Notes: a model not told the origin generated them from the letters alone. A stretch of 64,000 nt of DNA from Siderastrea siderea (GCA_964030785.1 OZ034977.1:32466152-32530151), one strand, 5' to 3'; positions 9,547 to 17,470 are shown, counted from the stretch's first letter. Numbers and translations: made by a program.

Positions 9547-10333
9547 CTACACCAACGACGACGACGACACCGACTATGACCCCCACGACGACGACACCGA
9601 CGACGGCGAGTACGAACGGGCAGTCCTCAGGGCTAAACGAGCACGCGACATGGCCAAATGTGCACGGTACCGGGCCGAACACCCAGAGAAAGTGATCGCC
9701 TACAAAAAAAAGTACCGAGAAACACATCGAGAGTTCCTAACGGAGACCCAAAGGCTCTACCGGGAACGCAAGGCGGAGAACAGAAAGCGCTATCAGGAAA
9801 GGCATGCAGACCGTGTGGCGGAAGCCCATAAGCGTTACCGGGAAAGACATCGAGCCCGCGTGGCGGAGGCCCAAAGGCGTTACCGGGAAAGATATCCAGA
9901 GCGTGTGGCGGAGTCGCATAGGCGTTACAATAAAAAGCGTCGGGAACGGTACCAAAAGCATGTGGCGAACAATGAAAAAAAGAGAACTCGAGAGAAATTG
10001 AAGGCTTTAGGACCTTTGACACTGACCATCCCCCTGACGGATTATTTGAAATCCGTTCCTGTGACGCTGGAATCTGTGGATACAAACGGACCGCCCACGG
10101 ACTCTCATACTCTCCTTGATTTGGATTCGGGGACCATGCAAGTCGCGGACCCCCCTGACTGGGATGACCTTTCGTTTTTGCAGGACTTATTTTCCATGTC
10201 ACCCGACGATTGGCAGCAGGTCATGAACGATGTGGAGGACTTTGATGTGGAGGCATTGGTGCCCCCTGAAGACCTCGTTCATGACATGTCATCCGACGAG
10301 GGCGTGGATTTGATCTATGATTTAGTGTCTTAA
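9473..10333 (+). CDS. Early-region basic-repeat protein with acidic C-terminus, ORF B (286 aa)
   Basis: The first ATG in this frame is at 9473 (weak context). The frame is open from 9374, so the true N-terminus may instead come by splicing from ORF A. Domains in order are an Arg/Ser start, an Asp/Tyr-rich stretch (DDDDYTNDDDD), an Arg-rich region of 15-residue repeats of the type RRYRERxxERVAEA (about 9788-9940, 45-bp DNA period), then a hydrophobic-acidic C-terminus (DDLSFLQDLFSMSPDDW and similar). A DNA-binding-like basic repeat joined to an acidic activation-like tail suggests a transcription regulator. That role is inference; no family match is claimed. Confidence 0.7.
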   Translation: MSRARETRSRRHRPPVSYHQSDDDDYTNDDDDTDYDPHDDDTDDGEYERAVLRAKRARDMAKCARYRAEHPEKVIAYKKKYRETHREFLTETQRLYRERKAENRKRYQERHADRVAEAHKRYRERHRARVAEAQRRYRERYPERVAESHRRYNKKRRERYQKHVANNEKKRTREKLKALGPLTLTIPLTDYLKSVPVTLESVDTNGPPTDSHTLLDLDSGTMQVADPPDWDDLSFLQDLFSMSPDDWQQVMNDVEDFDVEALVPPEDLVHDMSSDEGVDLIYDLVS

Positions 10334-10556
10334 CCCCCTCGTCTTAGTATTTTTGGCAGAACAATGAACCAATGAGACAGTGACATTGTTTTTATTTTAT
10401 CAGGATTAATGTTGTCTACACCACAATGGGTTCTGTCTCGCAAATCCTGTTTGAGACTCAACACGAACTACAGAAGACTATAGAATAACAATACCAATGA
10501 GACATTTTCATTTTTTATTTTACTCAACATGTAACTGGGAGATGTTAATTAAATGT
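10334..10556. terminator. Convergent 3' ends of the early and late transcription units
   Basis: The region holds two related copies of AACAAT..ACCAATGAGACA..CATT..TTTTATTTTA (about 10361-10400 and 10488-10525). On the minus strand these supply AATAAA-type poly(A) signals for the leftward block. No clear plus-strand AATAAA was found for ORF B. Confidence 0.45.
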
Positions 10557-10910
10557 TTACAATTTTAAACGTTTCTTGGCTTGCATGATTTTCTTGACCA
10601 CCCGTTCCGTCTTGTTTTTCTTGCCGGGTAATCGATCAATGGCTTGGATCATCTTGGTATCGGCTTTCCATTTATCTTGCAAATTCTTGGCACGGCTGTA
10701 ATCAATGTCGTGTTGTTTAGCAATCTGGTCCAAGCGATTGATCCCGGGATCCCCACGTTTCAGACGTTTGGCCAAATGGGTGCCAGGGCCCATGTACTGA
10801 TAACCGGGCCAATGAAATTCCTTCCCCGTTTTAGCAATCCATTTTTGGACATCCAAGGCCCCTCCTCGTTGGGGGCGTTTCCGTCCCCTTCTCCTCCTCT
10901 TGGTGGGCAT
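10557..10910 (-). CDS. Phospholipase A2-domain virion protein (117 aa)
   Basis: It combines the YMGPG calcium loop (39-43) with the HDIDY catalytic motif (H67, D68, Y71), the signature of the viral PLA2 fold known from parvovirus VP1 unique regions and from adintoviruses. There the enzyme is used for membrane passage of the particle. The N-terminus is an Arg/Lys-rich leader ending in QRGG (14-17), a motif shared with other small virion proteins of this element. The start is ATG at 10910, three bases after the preceding stop, and it lies last in the leftward block. Confidence 0.88.
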   Translation of the reverse strand: MPTKRRRRGRKRPQRGGALDVQKWIAKTGKEFHWPGYQYMGPGTHLAKRLKRGDPGINRLDQIAKQHDIDYSRAKNLQDKWKADTKMIQAIDRLPGKKNKTERVVKKIMQAKKRLKL

Positions 10911-10913
10911 CTT

Positions 10914-11567
10914 TTAGTCCGTGTCGTAATCCAATCGACGTCGTAACTTTTTACCTTGGGCCCAATCTTCCCAACCGGGTAAAGGTTTCAATCGTTCCAC
11001 TTCTCGGGCGGGTGCTTTGCCTTTGCCTTTGCCTCTACCACTTTCGGCTAACTTTTTTTCCAAAGCCTTGCGCTGTTCTCGAATGACTTCTAAACGCGAC
11101 CGGGTATCCCCTCGACTGGTGGATGGGCTCCCTTTCTTAACAATGGGAATTTTACTGGTTGTGGCTGCTCCTTTGCCTTTCTTGGTTGCAGGCGTAATGG
11201 TGGGTTTGGGGGTCGACGGGCTGCCTTTTATCATGCGCTTCAACCATTGTTCCACAGGTCCCGTCACCAAATCCCCGGCTTCTTCTTCCTCGCCTTCTCC
11301 GCCTGGCGGGCCACCCGGGGCACCAACCCCCACGCCTCCGGGAAATTGACGAATGCGTTTGGTTAACTTGATTAATTCTTGACTCAACGGTTTGGTTTGA
11401 GCATTGACCAGGGCTGGAGGTAATTGAGGGTTGGCTAACAAGACATGTTTTTGGGCGGCGAGCGTCGCGGCTTTGTTCAACAAGGCATTTTCGGTGAGTT
11501 CTCCTTTGTAATATTGAATGAGTTGTTGCAAGTCCTTTTGGGGAATCATGTAGTTTACCTCGTCCAT
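10914..11567 (-). CDS. Basic virion/core-like protein (217 aa), unknown
   Basis: The first ATG in the frame is at 11567 (MDEVNYMIPQ); the open frame starts earlier without ATG. The N-terminal 80 residues are helical and Gln/Leu-rich. They are followed by a Gly/Glu linker (PGGVGVGAPGGPPGG, EEEE) and a Lys/Arg/Ser/Pro-rich tail (TTSKIPIVKKGSPSTSR, SGRGKGKGK). This build and its place among capsid genes suggest a DNA-condensing or cementing protein. No specific family is recognised. Confidence 0.7.
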   Translation of the reverse strand: MDEVNYMIPQKDLQQLIQYYKGELTENALLNKAATLAAQKHVLLANPQLPPALVNAQTKPLSQELIKLTKRIRQFPGGVGVGAPGGPPGGEGEEEEAGDLVTGPVEQWLKRMIKGSPSTPKPTITPATKKGKGAATTSKIPIVKKGSPSTSRGDTRSRLEVIREQRKALEKKLAESGRGKGKGKAPAREVERLKPLPGWEDWAQGKKLRRRLDYDTD

Positions 11568-11656
11568 GGTCGGGGCAAAGGTCTTCCAATGCACGACAGA
11601 TGTCACAACAGGTGATATTTATGCTTCCAATAAGAGTCTTTCCATGTCTTGGCACG

Positions 11657-11974
11657 TTAACGAACACATTGACATAACACCTCGTGAAGTCCTTGAAACA
11701 ACCCTTGTCCTTTTTGTTGGATTAACCACTGACGACGTTTTTTGACGGAATGTCGACGACGTCCCAAATCACGTAGTACCTTTTTATAGGGTTGAAGTTT
11801 AGCCAGCATGGGTGGGGTCACAGGAATCTTGTTTTTTAAAAAGTTCAACACCAGTTCACTCACAGCATTGATTTGATCGGCATTGGCATGTTGTAACAAC
11901 TCTTGACGTTTGGAACCATTGGCTTCTTGTAACATGGACCGTAAAAACGGTAATTGACGTCGAAGACGTTGCAT
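11657..11974 (-). CDS. Conserved-looking Polinton small basic protein (105 aa)
   Basis: ATG at 11974 follows the previous stop by 3 bases. The protein has a leading LRRQLPFLRSML helix, a NADQINAVSELVLNFL segment, IPVTPPMLAKLQPYKKVLRDL and a basic end (GRRRHSVKKRRQWLIQQKGQG). This layout (basic helices, then a short hydrophobic end) resembles a small protein often seen next to capsid genes of cnidarian Polintons. That is recollection of family style, not a search. Function is unknown. Confidence 0.65.
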   Translation of the reverse strand: MQRLRRQLPFLRSMLQEANGSKRQELLQHANADQINAVSELVLNFLKNKIPVTPPMLAKLQPYKKVLRDLGRRRHSVKKRRQWLIQQKGQGLFQGLHEVLCQCVR

Positions 11975-11977
11975 CCT

Positions 11978-12148
11978 TTATCGGTGACGACGACGATACC
12001 GTTGATTGGCTTTTTGAATCGTGCGTTTTATACGTTTATCCGTTTCCGAGGCCACGGCTTTCCCCAATCCTACCATGGCGGGGACCAATAGATTTAAAAA
12101 ACCTCCTCGTTGACGACGGCGTCGTCGTCTTCTCCTCAAGGATACCAT
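11978..12148 (-). CDS. Small Arg-rich core-like protein with QRGG motif (56 aa)
   Basis: ATG at 12148 opens a frame with nine Arg in its first 13 residues, then QRGG (13-16) and a hydrophobic FLNLLVPAMVGLGKAV segment, then a Lys/Arg tail ending YRRRHR. The build (basic leader, Gly-Gly, hydrophobic stretch) matches the other small proteins at 12247-12471 and 17471-17659 and recalls adenovirus core peptides processed at Gly-Gly. It overlaps by 13 bases the open frame that continues past the TAG at 12247. Confidence 0.7.
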   Translation of the reverse strand: MVSLRRRRRRRRQRGGFLNLLVPAMVGLGKAVASETDKRIKRTIQKANQRYRRRHR

Positions 12149-12471
12149 GGACGGCTCGTCAATAGACGTTGAAGGGCTTTGTTTTGTTTGATGGCATCTC
12201 GCGACTCTTTATAGCCTTGACGGGTATTGCGTTTAAAATCTTGCCACTAACCCCCACCTCGTTGTCGACGGTAATGTTGTACATTATCGGTAATGCCTTT
12301 CAAGGCTTGACCGCCTAATTTGCCTAAAGCGAGTCCAAACCCAGGCGCTGGACCTGATAGAAACATACTCATACCATGGGCAATTTTATCCACCAAACGG
12401 GGTTTGCGACGCATTAAAGCACCTCCTCTTTGTTTCCTTTTTCTGCGTCGTCGTCTTCGTTGGACGGCCAT
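12136..12471 (-). CDS. QRGG-leader core-like protein with an internal TAG (74 aa to the TAG)
   Basis: ATG at 12471 gives an Arg-rich leader, QRGG at 14-17, an amphipathic body with SGPAPGFGLALGKLGGQALKG, and a second QRGGG at the end, where a TAG occurs at 12247-12249. The same frame then stays open for 36 further codons of protein-like content (WQDFKRNTRQGYKESRDA) to a TGA at 12136-12138. The product either ends at the TAG or was longer before a nonsense change. The start overlaps the end of the two-TM protein gene by 58 bases. Confidence 0.6.
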
Positions 12472-13076
12472 GGTTCTAAGAGTGTGGGACTAGGAGGGAG
12501 CGGCTTTTTATCGATCCAATAATCTTTGGGTCTCAAAGGACGAGGACATCCGTCTACATAGCATAGGGCTTCCAAGGGTTGGTACACAAAATGACCATGG
12601 TAATCTTGGAGACATCGTTTGGGTAATGGAGGGGTGAAATCCACAATGGTATCATCCAAGGTTTGCATCTTGATTAAAAATCGTTCCAGATCCTCTAAGG
12701 GAACACCACGCACATGGGTTTTCAATTCGGTCAAGGCTTTGGCATAGGTGGTAAACGCAAACCGACTCATGGTCACTTTAAATCGGTATTGTTTAAAATC
12801 ATTCCATCCTTTGACCACGGTGCCTACGGCCGCCAAACACGCTACCAACGTACTGTTTTCCAAAAGGGGACCCGCAATCATGCCTGCAGCCATCAGGAGT
12901 AATGCCATGCCATTGAACAAGGCATTGATACACTTGTAATGATTCAACATTTTTCGATAACACCACCATTGTTGATGATAAAAGGCATACAAGGAATCCA
13001 TCCGTTGTAATAATTCCGGGGGGAAGGGAAGACCATGATGTTTCGATCCATTCAATAACGACACGACGGTTTTCAT
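12414..13076 (-). CDS. Predicted two-transmembrane protein (220 aa), unknown
   Basis: The first ATG in the frame is 13076 (MKTVVSLLNG); the GTG 6 bases upstream is not a likely eukaryotic start. Two hydrophobic segments lie near residues 53-72 and 78-92 (FNGMALLLMAAGMIAGPLL; LVACLAAVGTVV). They are followed by a soluble region with FIKMQTLDDTIVDFTPPLP and a Pro/acidic tail. It starts just after the stop of the Gly-rich protein. Its place in the virion block suggests a membrane or capsid-associated role, but no family is recognised. Confidence 0.7.
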   Translation of the reverse strand: MKTVVSLLNGSKHHGLPFPPELLQRMDSLYAFYHQQWWCYRKMLNHYKCINALFNGMALLLMAAGMIAGPLLENSTLVACLAAVGTVVKGWNDFKQYRFKVTMSRFAFTTYAKALTELKTHVRGVPLEDLERFLIKMQTLDDTIVDFTPPLPKRCLQDYHGHFVYQPLEALCYVDGCPRPLRPKDYWIDKKPLPPSPTLLEPWPSNEDDDAEKGNKEEVL

Positions 13077-13078
13077 CC

Positions 13079-14026
13079 TCACGGCGAAACACGGGACGAC
13101 GAGGTTTGTACGCTCGGTGCTCCTCCCTGTTTATAACTGGTCACAATGCTATTGGTCATGGTGACATTCGCAATTTCACGTCCTTGGGCCAACTGTTCTT
13201 GATCTTGTAACAGCATACGTAAACGTCGTTGTAAATCCGCTTGACGCAAGGTGCGAGGGGCTCGGCCAGAACTCCCAGACGTCCAAGATCCTCGAGGGGT
13301 AGCTGGATTGGAGGCAGGTGTCAAAGGGGAAGTGGGGGTATTTCGTCGTCGTCCTCGTATTCGTCTCGGTCGTCGTCCACGACGACCACCACCACCACCA
13401 CCACCACCACCTCCACCACCACCACCACCTCCACCTCCTCCACCACCTCCAGCACCACCAGCACCACCAGCACCACCAGCACCACCACCACCAGCACCAC
13501 CAGCACCACCAGCACCACCACCAGCACCACGTCCACCACCACCACCACCACCACGACCGCTTCCACCACCGCGTCCACCACCACGTCCACCACCACGTCC
13601 ACCACCACGTCCACCACCACCACCACCACGTCCATTACCATTACCCCCAGCACCCGCTGCTGTTCGAGCACCCGCTGCCAAAGGTACGCTAGGAGGACTC
13701 GCAGGGGTTCGAGCACCAGAAGACTCTGGGGTGGTGTGTATGCTACGGTAGGATTGACTTCCTGGACTTCCTACCCCAGCGGGGGAAGAGGCCTGTGCAG
13801 GGGCCCCGAGGTCAGGGAGCCTTTCCAGATATCTGGTGAGGGCATCATAATCACCCGCATCCTCTATTTGATCGAAGGCTTGGTCAATCAAGTTTTGGTC
13901 CCCTGTATCAAAAATTTCTTGGAGGGTCCCTGGAGACACTTGATTGCTGGTGGTCGCCCCCACACCGGCGGGGGCCACGGTATCGTACGATTGTGGAGGT
14001 TGACGGTCATCATCATCATCGGCCAT
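13079..14026 (-). CDS. Gly-rich low-complexity virion-block protein (315 aa)
   Basis: ATG at 14026 (ATGGCC context). The N-terminal 110 residues look folded and acidic (MADDDDDRQPPQSYD, TLQEIFDTGDQNLIDQAFDQI). The centre (about 120-215) is almost pure Gly with Arg or Ala spacers, encoded by a CCACCA-type simple repeat read on the plus strand (13383-13645). Then comes RRGRRPRRIRGRRR and a helical C-terminus (LRQADLQRRLRMLLQDQEQLAQ). RGG-like tracts suggest nucleic-acid binding. The TATAAAGG box (14070-14063) lies inside the end of the ATPase gene and includes its TAA stop. The repeat makes length polymorphism likely. Confidence 0.75.
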   Translation of the reverse strand: MADDDDDRQPPQSYDTVAPAGVGATTSNQVSPGTLQEIFDTGDQNLIDQAFDQIEDAGDYDALTRYLERLPDLGAPAQASSPAGVGSPGSQSYRSIHTTPESSGARTPASPPSVPLAAGARTAAGAGGNGNGRGGGGGGRGGGRGGGRGGGRGGGSGRGGGGGGGRGAGGGAGGAGGAGGGGAGGAGGAGGAGGGGGGGGGGGGGGGGGGGGGGRRGRRPRRIRGRRRNTPTSPLTPASNPATPRGSWTSGSSGRAPRTLRQADLQRRLRMLLQDQEQLAQGREIANVTMTNSIVTSYKQGGAPSVQTSSSRVSP

Positions 14027-14065
14027 GGTCGCTTTCTCTTTTTTTTTCCTGTTCCAAGGGTGCCT

Positions 14066-14719
14066 TTATAGTCGTTTTTGATAGGTGCGAGTCCATCCTT
14101 CGTCTTTTAAGAGGTGACTCAACAACCGTTGTTGATCGGAGGAGGCGGGATGTAAATCCAAGACCAAATAGCCATAGGGTCGTGTGGTGGCTTGATAAAA
14201 CGTCTCCAACGTGTCTTTCCAAGTGGTCGGAAACGATTGAAGCATGACATTGCGTACCCCTAATTGATCTCGAGGGTTCTTGAACGCCACAATGTAATGG
14301 GCATTGCGGGATATACTTTTAGCATAGCGGCCCACGGGAAACATGTCTTGGCACAAGTACAACACGGTCACCCCTTGATGATGTGAATGTTTGGTGAATA
14401 AATCCAACACGCGTTTATCGTGACTCCCTTCATCCATTAAATCATCCAAGACCAGGACCCCATGTCCTTGAGGAAACCATTGGACCAATGCCTCATGATC
14501 GGGAATCCCTTCGTGAAACACCACCCCACGATCTTGCATGCCTTGAAATCGATCTTGCCAGGCCCCATAACAATAATGCCGTTGAGTTGGTGGACTTTCA
14601 AACAAGTCCGGGTTGTCTACCAAGAGTTTTTCCGTAAACGCGGTTTTGCCACATCCCGAAGGACCCACGACCAAGATAGAGGAGGGGGTGTGAAAACGAA
14701 ACGGTTTCCCCGTTTGCAT
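14066..14719 (-). CDS. Genome-packaging ATPase, FtsK/HerA (A32-like) family (217 aa)
   Basis: Walker A GPSGCGKT (19-26) and Walker B VLVLDD (88-93), followed by YLCQDMFP, place this in the A32-like packaging ATPase family used by Polintons, virophages and adintoviruses to load DNA into capsids. The length is normal for the family and the key residues are intact. The start is ATG at 14719, with a TATA-like AATAAAAAGG about 40 bases upstream that abuts the 3' end of the tRNA-like gene. The next gene's TATA box overlaps its stop. Confidence 0.95.
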   Translation of the reverse strand: MQTGKPFRFHTPSSILVVGPSGCGKTAFTEKLLVDNPDLFESPPTQRHYCYGAWQDRFQGMQDRGVVFHEGIPDHEALVQWFPQGHGVLVLDDLMDEGSHDKRVLDLFTKHSHHQGVTVLYLCQDMFPVGRYAKSISRNAHYIVAFKNPRDQLGVRNVMLQSFPTTWKDTLETFYQATTRPYGYLVLDLHPASSDQQRLLSHLLKDEGWTRTYQKRL

Positions 14720-14738
14720 GATGACGAACTACCCTTAG

Positions 14739-14748
14739 AAAAAAAAAA
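14739..14748 (-). terminator. Oligo-T Pol III terminator after the tRNA-like gene
   Basis: On the minus strand a run of ten T begins 14 bases after the tRNA-like 3' end. This is a textbook RNA polymerase III stop. It lies in the leader of the ATPase gene. Confidence 0.6.
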
Positions 14749-14761
14749 GGCACCTTTTTAT

Positions 14762-14846
14762 TGGAATCGGTGGGACTCGAACCCACGCACGATCTCCTCA
14801 TGTATTCGGGGGGATCCAAAGGCTCTACCCACTGAGCTACGACTCC
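14762..14846 (-). tRNA. Class II tRNA-like gene, anticodon read as CCC
   Basis: The 85-nt minus-strand sequence folds as a cloverleaf. The acceptor stem is GGAGTCG/CGATTCC (one G-T pair). The D arm is GCTC/GAGC with box A TAGCTCAGTGG. The anticodon stem is TTTGG/CCGAA around the loop ATCCCC, which has only six bases. A long variable arm pairs CATGA with TCGTG around GGAGA. The T arm is GTGGG-TTCGAGT-CCCAC with box B GGTTCGAGTCC. A discriminator A and an oligo-T terminator follow. After U33 the triplet is CCC (nominally Gly), yet the long variable arm is typical of Leu/Ser tRNAs. The short loop and mixed identity make it a tRNA-like gene or a tRNA pseudogene. Confidence 0.75.
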
Positions 14847-14877
14847 GACACCACTTTTTTCCAACGAACGTTTTTAT

Positions 14878-15417
14878 TTAACCATTACATTGATGATACG
14901 GATGACAACAAAGTTGATACCATCTGGCTTCTTGACCTACAATCAATTGTTGAAGGCGTTGACCGGCTTGATGGTCATTGCTTACATAATCATGATCCGA
15001 AAACTCATTTAAAAACTCTTGCAAGGTCCGTCCACGGGCTTTGGCTTTCAAATACAACAAGGCGTAATCACCACAACTCTTGCTTGAAATGGCTTGGAGG
15101 GACTTGCCATTGGTCACCACATACTTCCAATGTTGGACAATCCAATCTTGTAACGGGGTAGCTTGCACGTACGTGTCCAAGGGCAAGGCATAACTGTCCA
15201 GGACTTCACACACCTTTCCATCTGTCCACACCGCTAACCAATGTTGTCCCGGTTGATCGTGTGGGTCCGTATTCACAATGTACCCTTGGGGTTGGGTCTT
15301 GACAGGACTCTTGGGTAAACGATCACAGGCTACCGTCCCGTAAAAGACAGGGTTCAATTGGGGGTCGTCGCGGGCTAAATAATCCAATTGCACATTATTC
15401 AAGGCCACATGTTCCAT
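14878..15417 (-). CDS. Adenain/Ulp1-like cysteine protease (maturation protease, 179 aa)
   Basis: The catalytic set typical of the C5/C48 clan is visible: H59 in GQHWLAVW, D74 in EVLDSYALP, Q108, and C115 in SSKSCGDYALLYL. Polinton and adenovirus proteases of this clan cut capsid and core precursors, often after Gly-Gly. The length is usual for the family and no defects are seen. It lies directly after the major capsid gene (2-base gap) and ahead of the tRNA-like gene and ATPase gene, the common Polinton order. Several neighbours carry a QRGG motif that may be its target. Confidence 0.95.
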   Translation of the reverse strand: MEHVALNNVQLDYLARDDPQLNPVFYGTVACDRLPKSPVKTQPQGYIVNTDPHDQPGQHWLAVWTDGKVCEVLDSYALPLDTYVQATPLQDWIVQHWKYVVTNGKSLQAISSKSCGDYALLYLKAKARGRTLQEFLNEFSDHDYVSNDHQAGQRLQQLIVGQEARWYQLCCHPYHQCNG

Positions 15418-15419
15418 CT

Positions 15420-16848
15420 TCAGTGTTGGTAAATGTTATACAACACGGCTCCGTTCCTGTCAATCTCCAGCAAGTTCTCAAATTCCCCATAGACGAGCAC
15501 GGTTATATTGACACCGGGGGCGGCTCCAAATTCCAAGACCAGTTGTAAATCTCCACTTTGCTTGGGGTTGAGGTTTTGACTGTCAGCACATCCATTGGCC
15601 ACATTGTCAAACATGTACAAGGTACAATTTTTAGCTTGGCCCCAATCCAGCAGTTCTACCATATTGCCTTTCTTTTTACACCAAGCACCACTGGCTTGCA
15701 GAAAACGGAAGTAGCCTAGATTATCTCGGGTGCCATTGTTGTGCACTAACTGTAGGGTTTCATAAGGGTATTCTTCTCCTTTGACAATCTGTCGAATGGA
15801 ACTCAGACCAAATTTCTGGAAACAGAAAGGATCTCGGGTCACATCTCCATTGAAGGCTCGGCTGTCCAGTAACCCCACAATCAATCGGTCAGGTATTCTG
15901 TTTTGAAACAGGTTAGGGATATCAAAGCGGACCAGGTTGCCTTGCATGCTGAAAGTCCGGATTTCACTGCGGACGGTCGGGTAAGCCGCCACTTGGCCTT
16001 CATTGTGTCTTTTTTCAGATAAACTCCTGTAGATGGCGTCATTCAAACGCAGTTGACAGAGATGAAACCGTAGTTTCACATCCCCTTCCAGTAAGCGGCC
16101 AGCTAGAGCCACTCCATTCAAAAACAGGCTGGGGCTGTTGAAATGAAATTTCATCTTGATTTCTATGCCAGGCACCAACAGTTTGCCAATGTGAAAGACT
16201 TCCAAGTGGGGGGTAAACACCAGACTGTGGGTGACACCTCCAGCATACTTGGTCACTTCAGCTACCATGGCGGCCAAGGCTCCTTTGTGATTGGCACTGA
16301 GAGCGGTATAGGCGGCATCAGGTCCGGCAGAGTCTGTGTTGGTGGCGGTCCATTGGGGTTCGGAAATCCACTTGATTGAACCAGCCTTGGGGTCCTAACA
16401 CGGTCTTGCCATCTTCTCGGTCATAATTCAACAAGGTTTCTAGGTAAGCTTTGTAATGATAAGTGTCGGATTGAGGACTGATCAACGTGCCATTCAACTG
16501 CAAGTCAATTTGTTTGATGATGGAATGGGCCAAATTATTGACGGGCCACAATTTTTGAGCGGCGTTCAAGTTCCCGGCATCTTGCTTTTTCAAACTCAAT
16601 TCCATGGTAAAGTAACTGCGTCCCAAATCCACAAAATCGTCTAACCCCGGTATGATGAATTCCATGGGATTGATACCCGTGGTGGTGGGTTGAATGGTGA
16701 CCATGCGATAGGCATTGATGCTAATGTCGGTCGGTGGCACCTTGAAAATCCGTAACGCTGAGTTGACGGTCCCTTCGGAACGCGGATGCGCTGGGGCAGC
16801 CCCTTCAGAGTAGGTAGGGGCTGTCGCGCTTGACATCACATTCGGCAT
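15420..16848 (-). pseudogene. Major capsid protein (double jelly-roll), one frameshift
   Basis: The 5' part (ATG at 16848, 176 codons to the stop at 16318) has the first jelly-roll features of Polinton hexon-like proteins (NPMEFIIPGLDDFVDLGRSYF, LWPVNNLAHSIIKQIDL, GPQGWFN). The second part, in another frame and open to 15420, continues with AALSANHK-type sequence, HSLVFTPHLEVF, and a second jelly roll ending in VLVYGEFENLLEIDRNG. The switch falls between about 16345 and 16385. It is consistent with one extra base or two lost; programmed frameshifting is possible but not supported by any obvious slippery site. It follows the TATA box at 16901-16894, which lies inside the upstream ORF. Confidence 0.9.
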
Positions 16849-16850
16849 GG

Positions 16851-17075
16851 TTAACGTCGTCGAGTACTGGCACCCCGTCGTCGTCGTGAGGGGTTTTTAT
16901 AGCGTCGTCGTGCTAAACGTTGTCTCAAATCAAACCCGGGGACTCGCATCACCTCGGCACTCAACCAGCCACCACGTTGTCCTCTCCTGAGTTTCCAAAA
17001 CGGATACAGTCCTCCCCATTGAGACAACCCTCGATTACTACGAATCCGTCGAGGTCGTGAATGCACGGGTTCCAT
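16851..17075 (-). CDS. Small basic core-like protein with QRGGW motif (74 aa)
   Basis: The first ATG is 17075 (MEPVHSRPRR). The sequence is Arg-rich throughout, with a central RRGQRGGWLSAE motif and a tail RRRRGASTRRR. The Gly-Gly motif matches those of the other small proteins of this block and suggests precursor processing. The TATA box of the major capsid gene is embedded in its 3' part (RRYKNPS codons). The preceding gene's stop overlaps this start region closely. Likely a packaged DNA-binding peptide; this is inference from composition and context. Confidence 0.65.
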   Translation of the reverse strand: MEPVHSRPRRIRSNRGLSQWGGLYPFWKLRRGQRGGWLSAEVMRVPGFDLRQRLARRRYKNPSRRRRGASTRRR

Positions 17076-17077
17076 GT

Positions 17078-17404
17078 TCACACTCCCAAAATATCACGCG
17101 CACGTTTGACTTGTTTGGGAAACAAAGCACTAGCCACACGCACGGCGTCTTTCACGTTCTTCTGATTCAAGGCTTTCTTGGCTTGTTTGGTGATTTCTTT
17201 TTTAATGACTTGTTCGGCTTTGCGTTTAACACCGCGTGTTAACCCTGCATTCAATCCTCTCTTGATATTACTAGGCAGTTTTAAAGGATTTCGCGTGCTT
17301 TTAAGGCCTTGGAACCCACCACGCATGACCTCCCTCATCAACCCGCTGCCGTGTTGATCATACCACTCGTCTGTCCGAAATCGTGTCAAACTTCCCCCTC
17401 GCAT
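17078..17404 (-). CDS. Basic core-like protein with two MRGG motifs (108 aa)
   Basis: It starts at ATG 17404 with MRGGSL and contains a second VMRGGF near residue 27. These fit the adenovirus protease consensus of a Met/Ile/Leu four residues from the cut with Gly-Gly before it. The remainder is Lys/Arg-rich (IKRGLNAGLTRGVKRKAEQ, ITKQAKKALNQKNVKDA), like a DNA-condensing core protein. A TATAAAAAGAC box lies about 60 bases upstream. Confidence 0.7.
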   Translation of the reverse strand: MRGGSLTRFRTDEWYDQHGSGLMREVMRGGFQGLKSTRNPLKLPSNIKRGLNAGLTRGVKRKAEQVIKKEITKQAKKALNQKNVKDAVRVASALFPKQVKRARDILGV

Positions 17405-17470
17405 GGTTGTCTTCTTTGCTCTTTCACCAAGGTCTATGCTTCACGTCACCCCGTTTGTCTTTTTATACCG

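Noticed and set aside
9143..9727. Minus-strand ORF of 194 codons opposite the early region
   Set aside because: Low-complexity Val/Gly composition mirrors the Asp-rich plus-strand coding repeat; antisense artefact.
13241..14071. Long plus-strand and alternate minus-strand ORFs of Pro, His, Thr or Val repeats across 13.2-14.1 kb
   Set aside because: They are other-frame readings of the simple repeat that encodes the Gly tract of the minus-strand gene.
14462..14881. Plus-strand ORF running through the tRNA-like gene
   Set aside because: It is opposite the ATPase gene and tRNA-like structure; content is explained by these.
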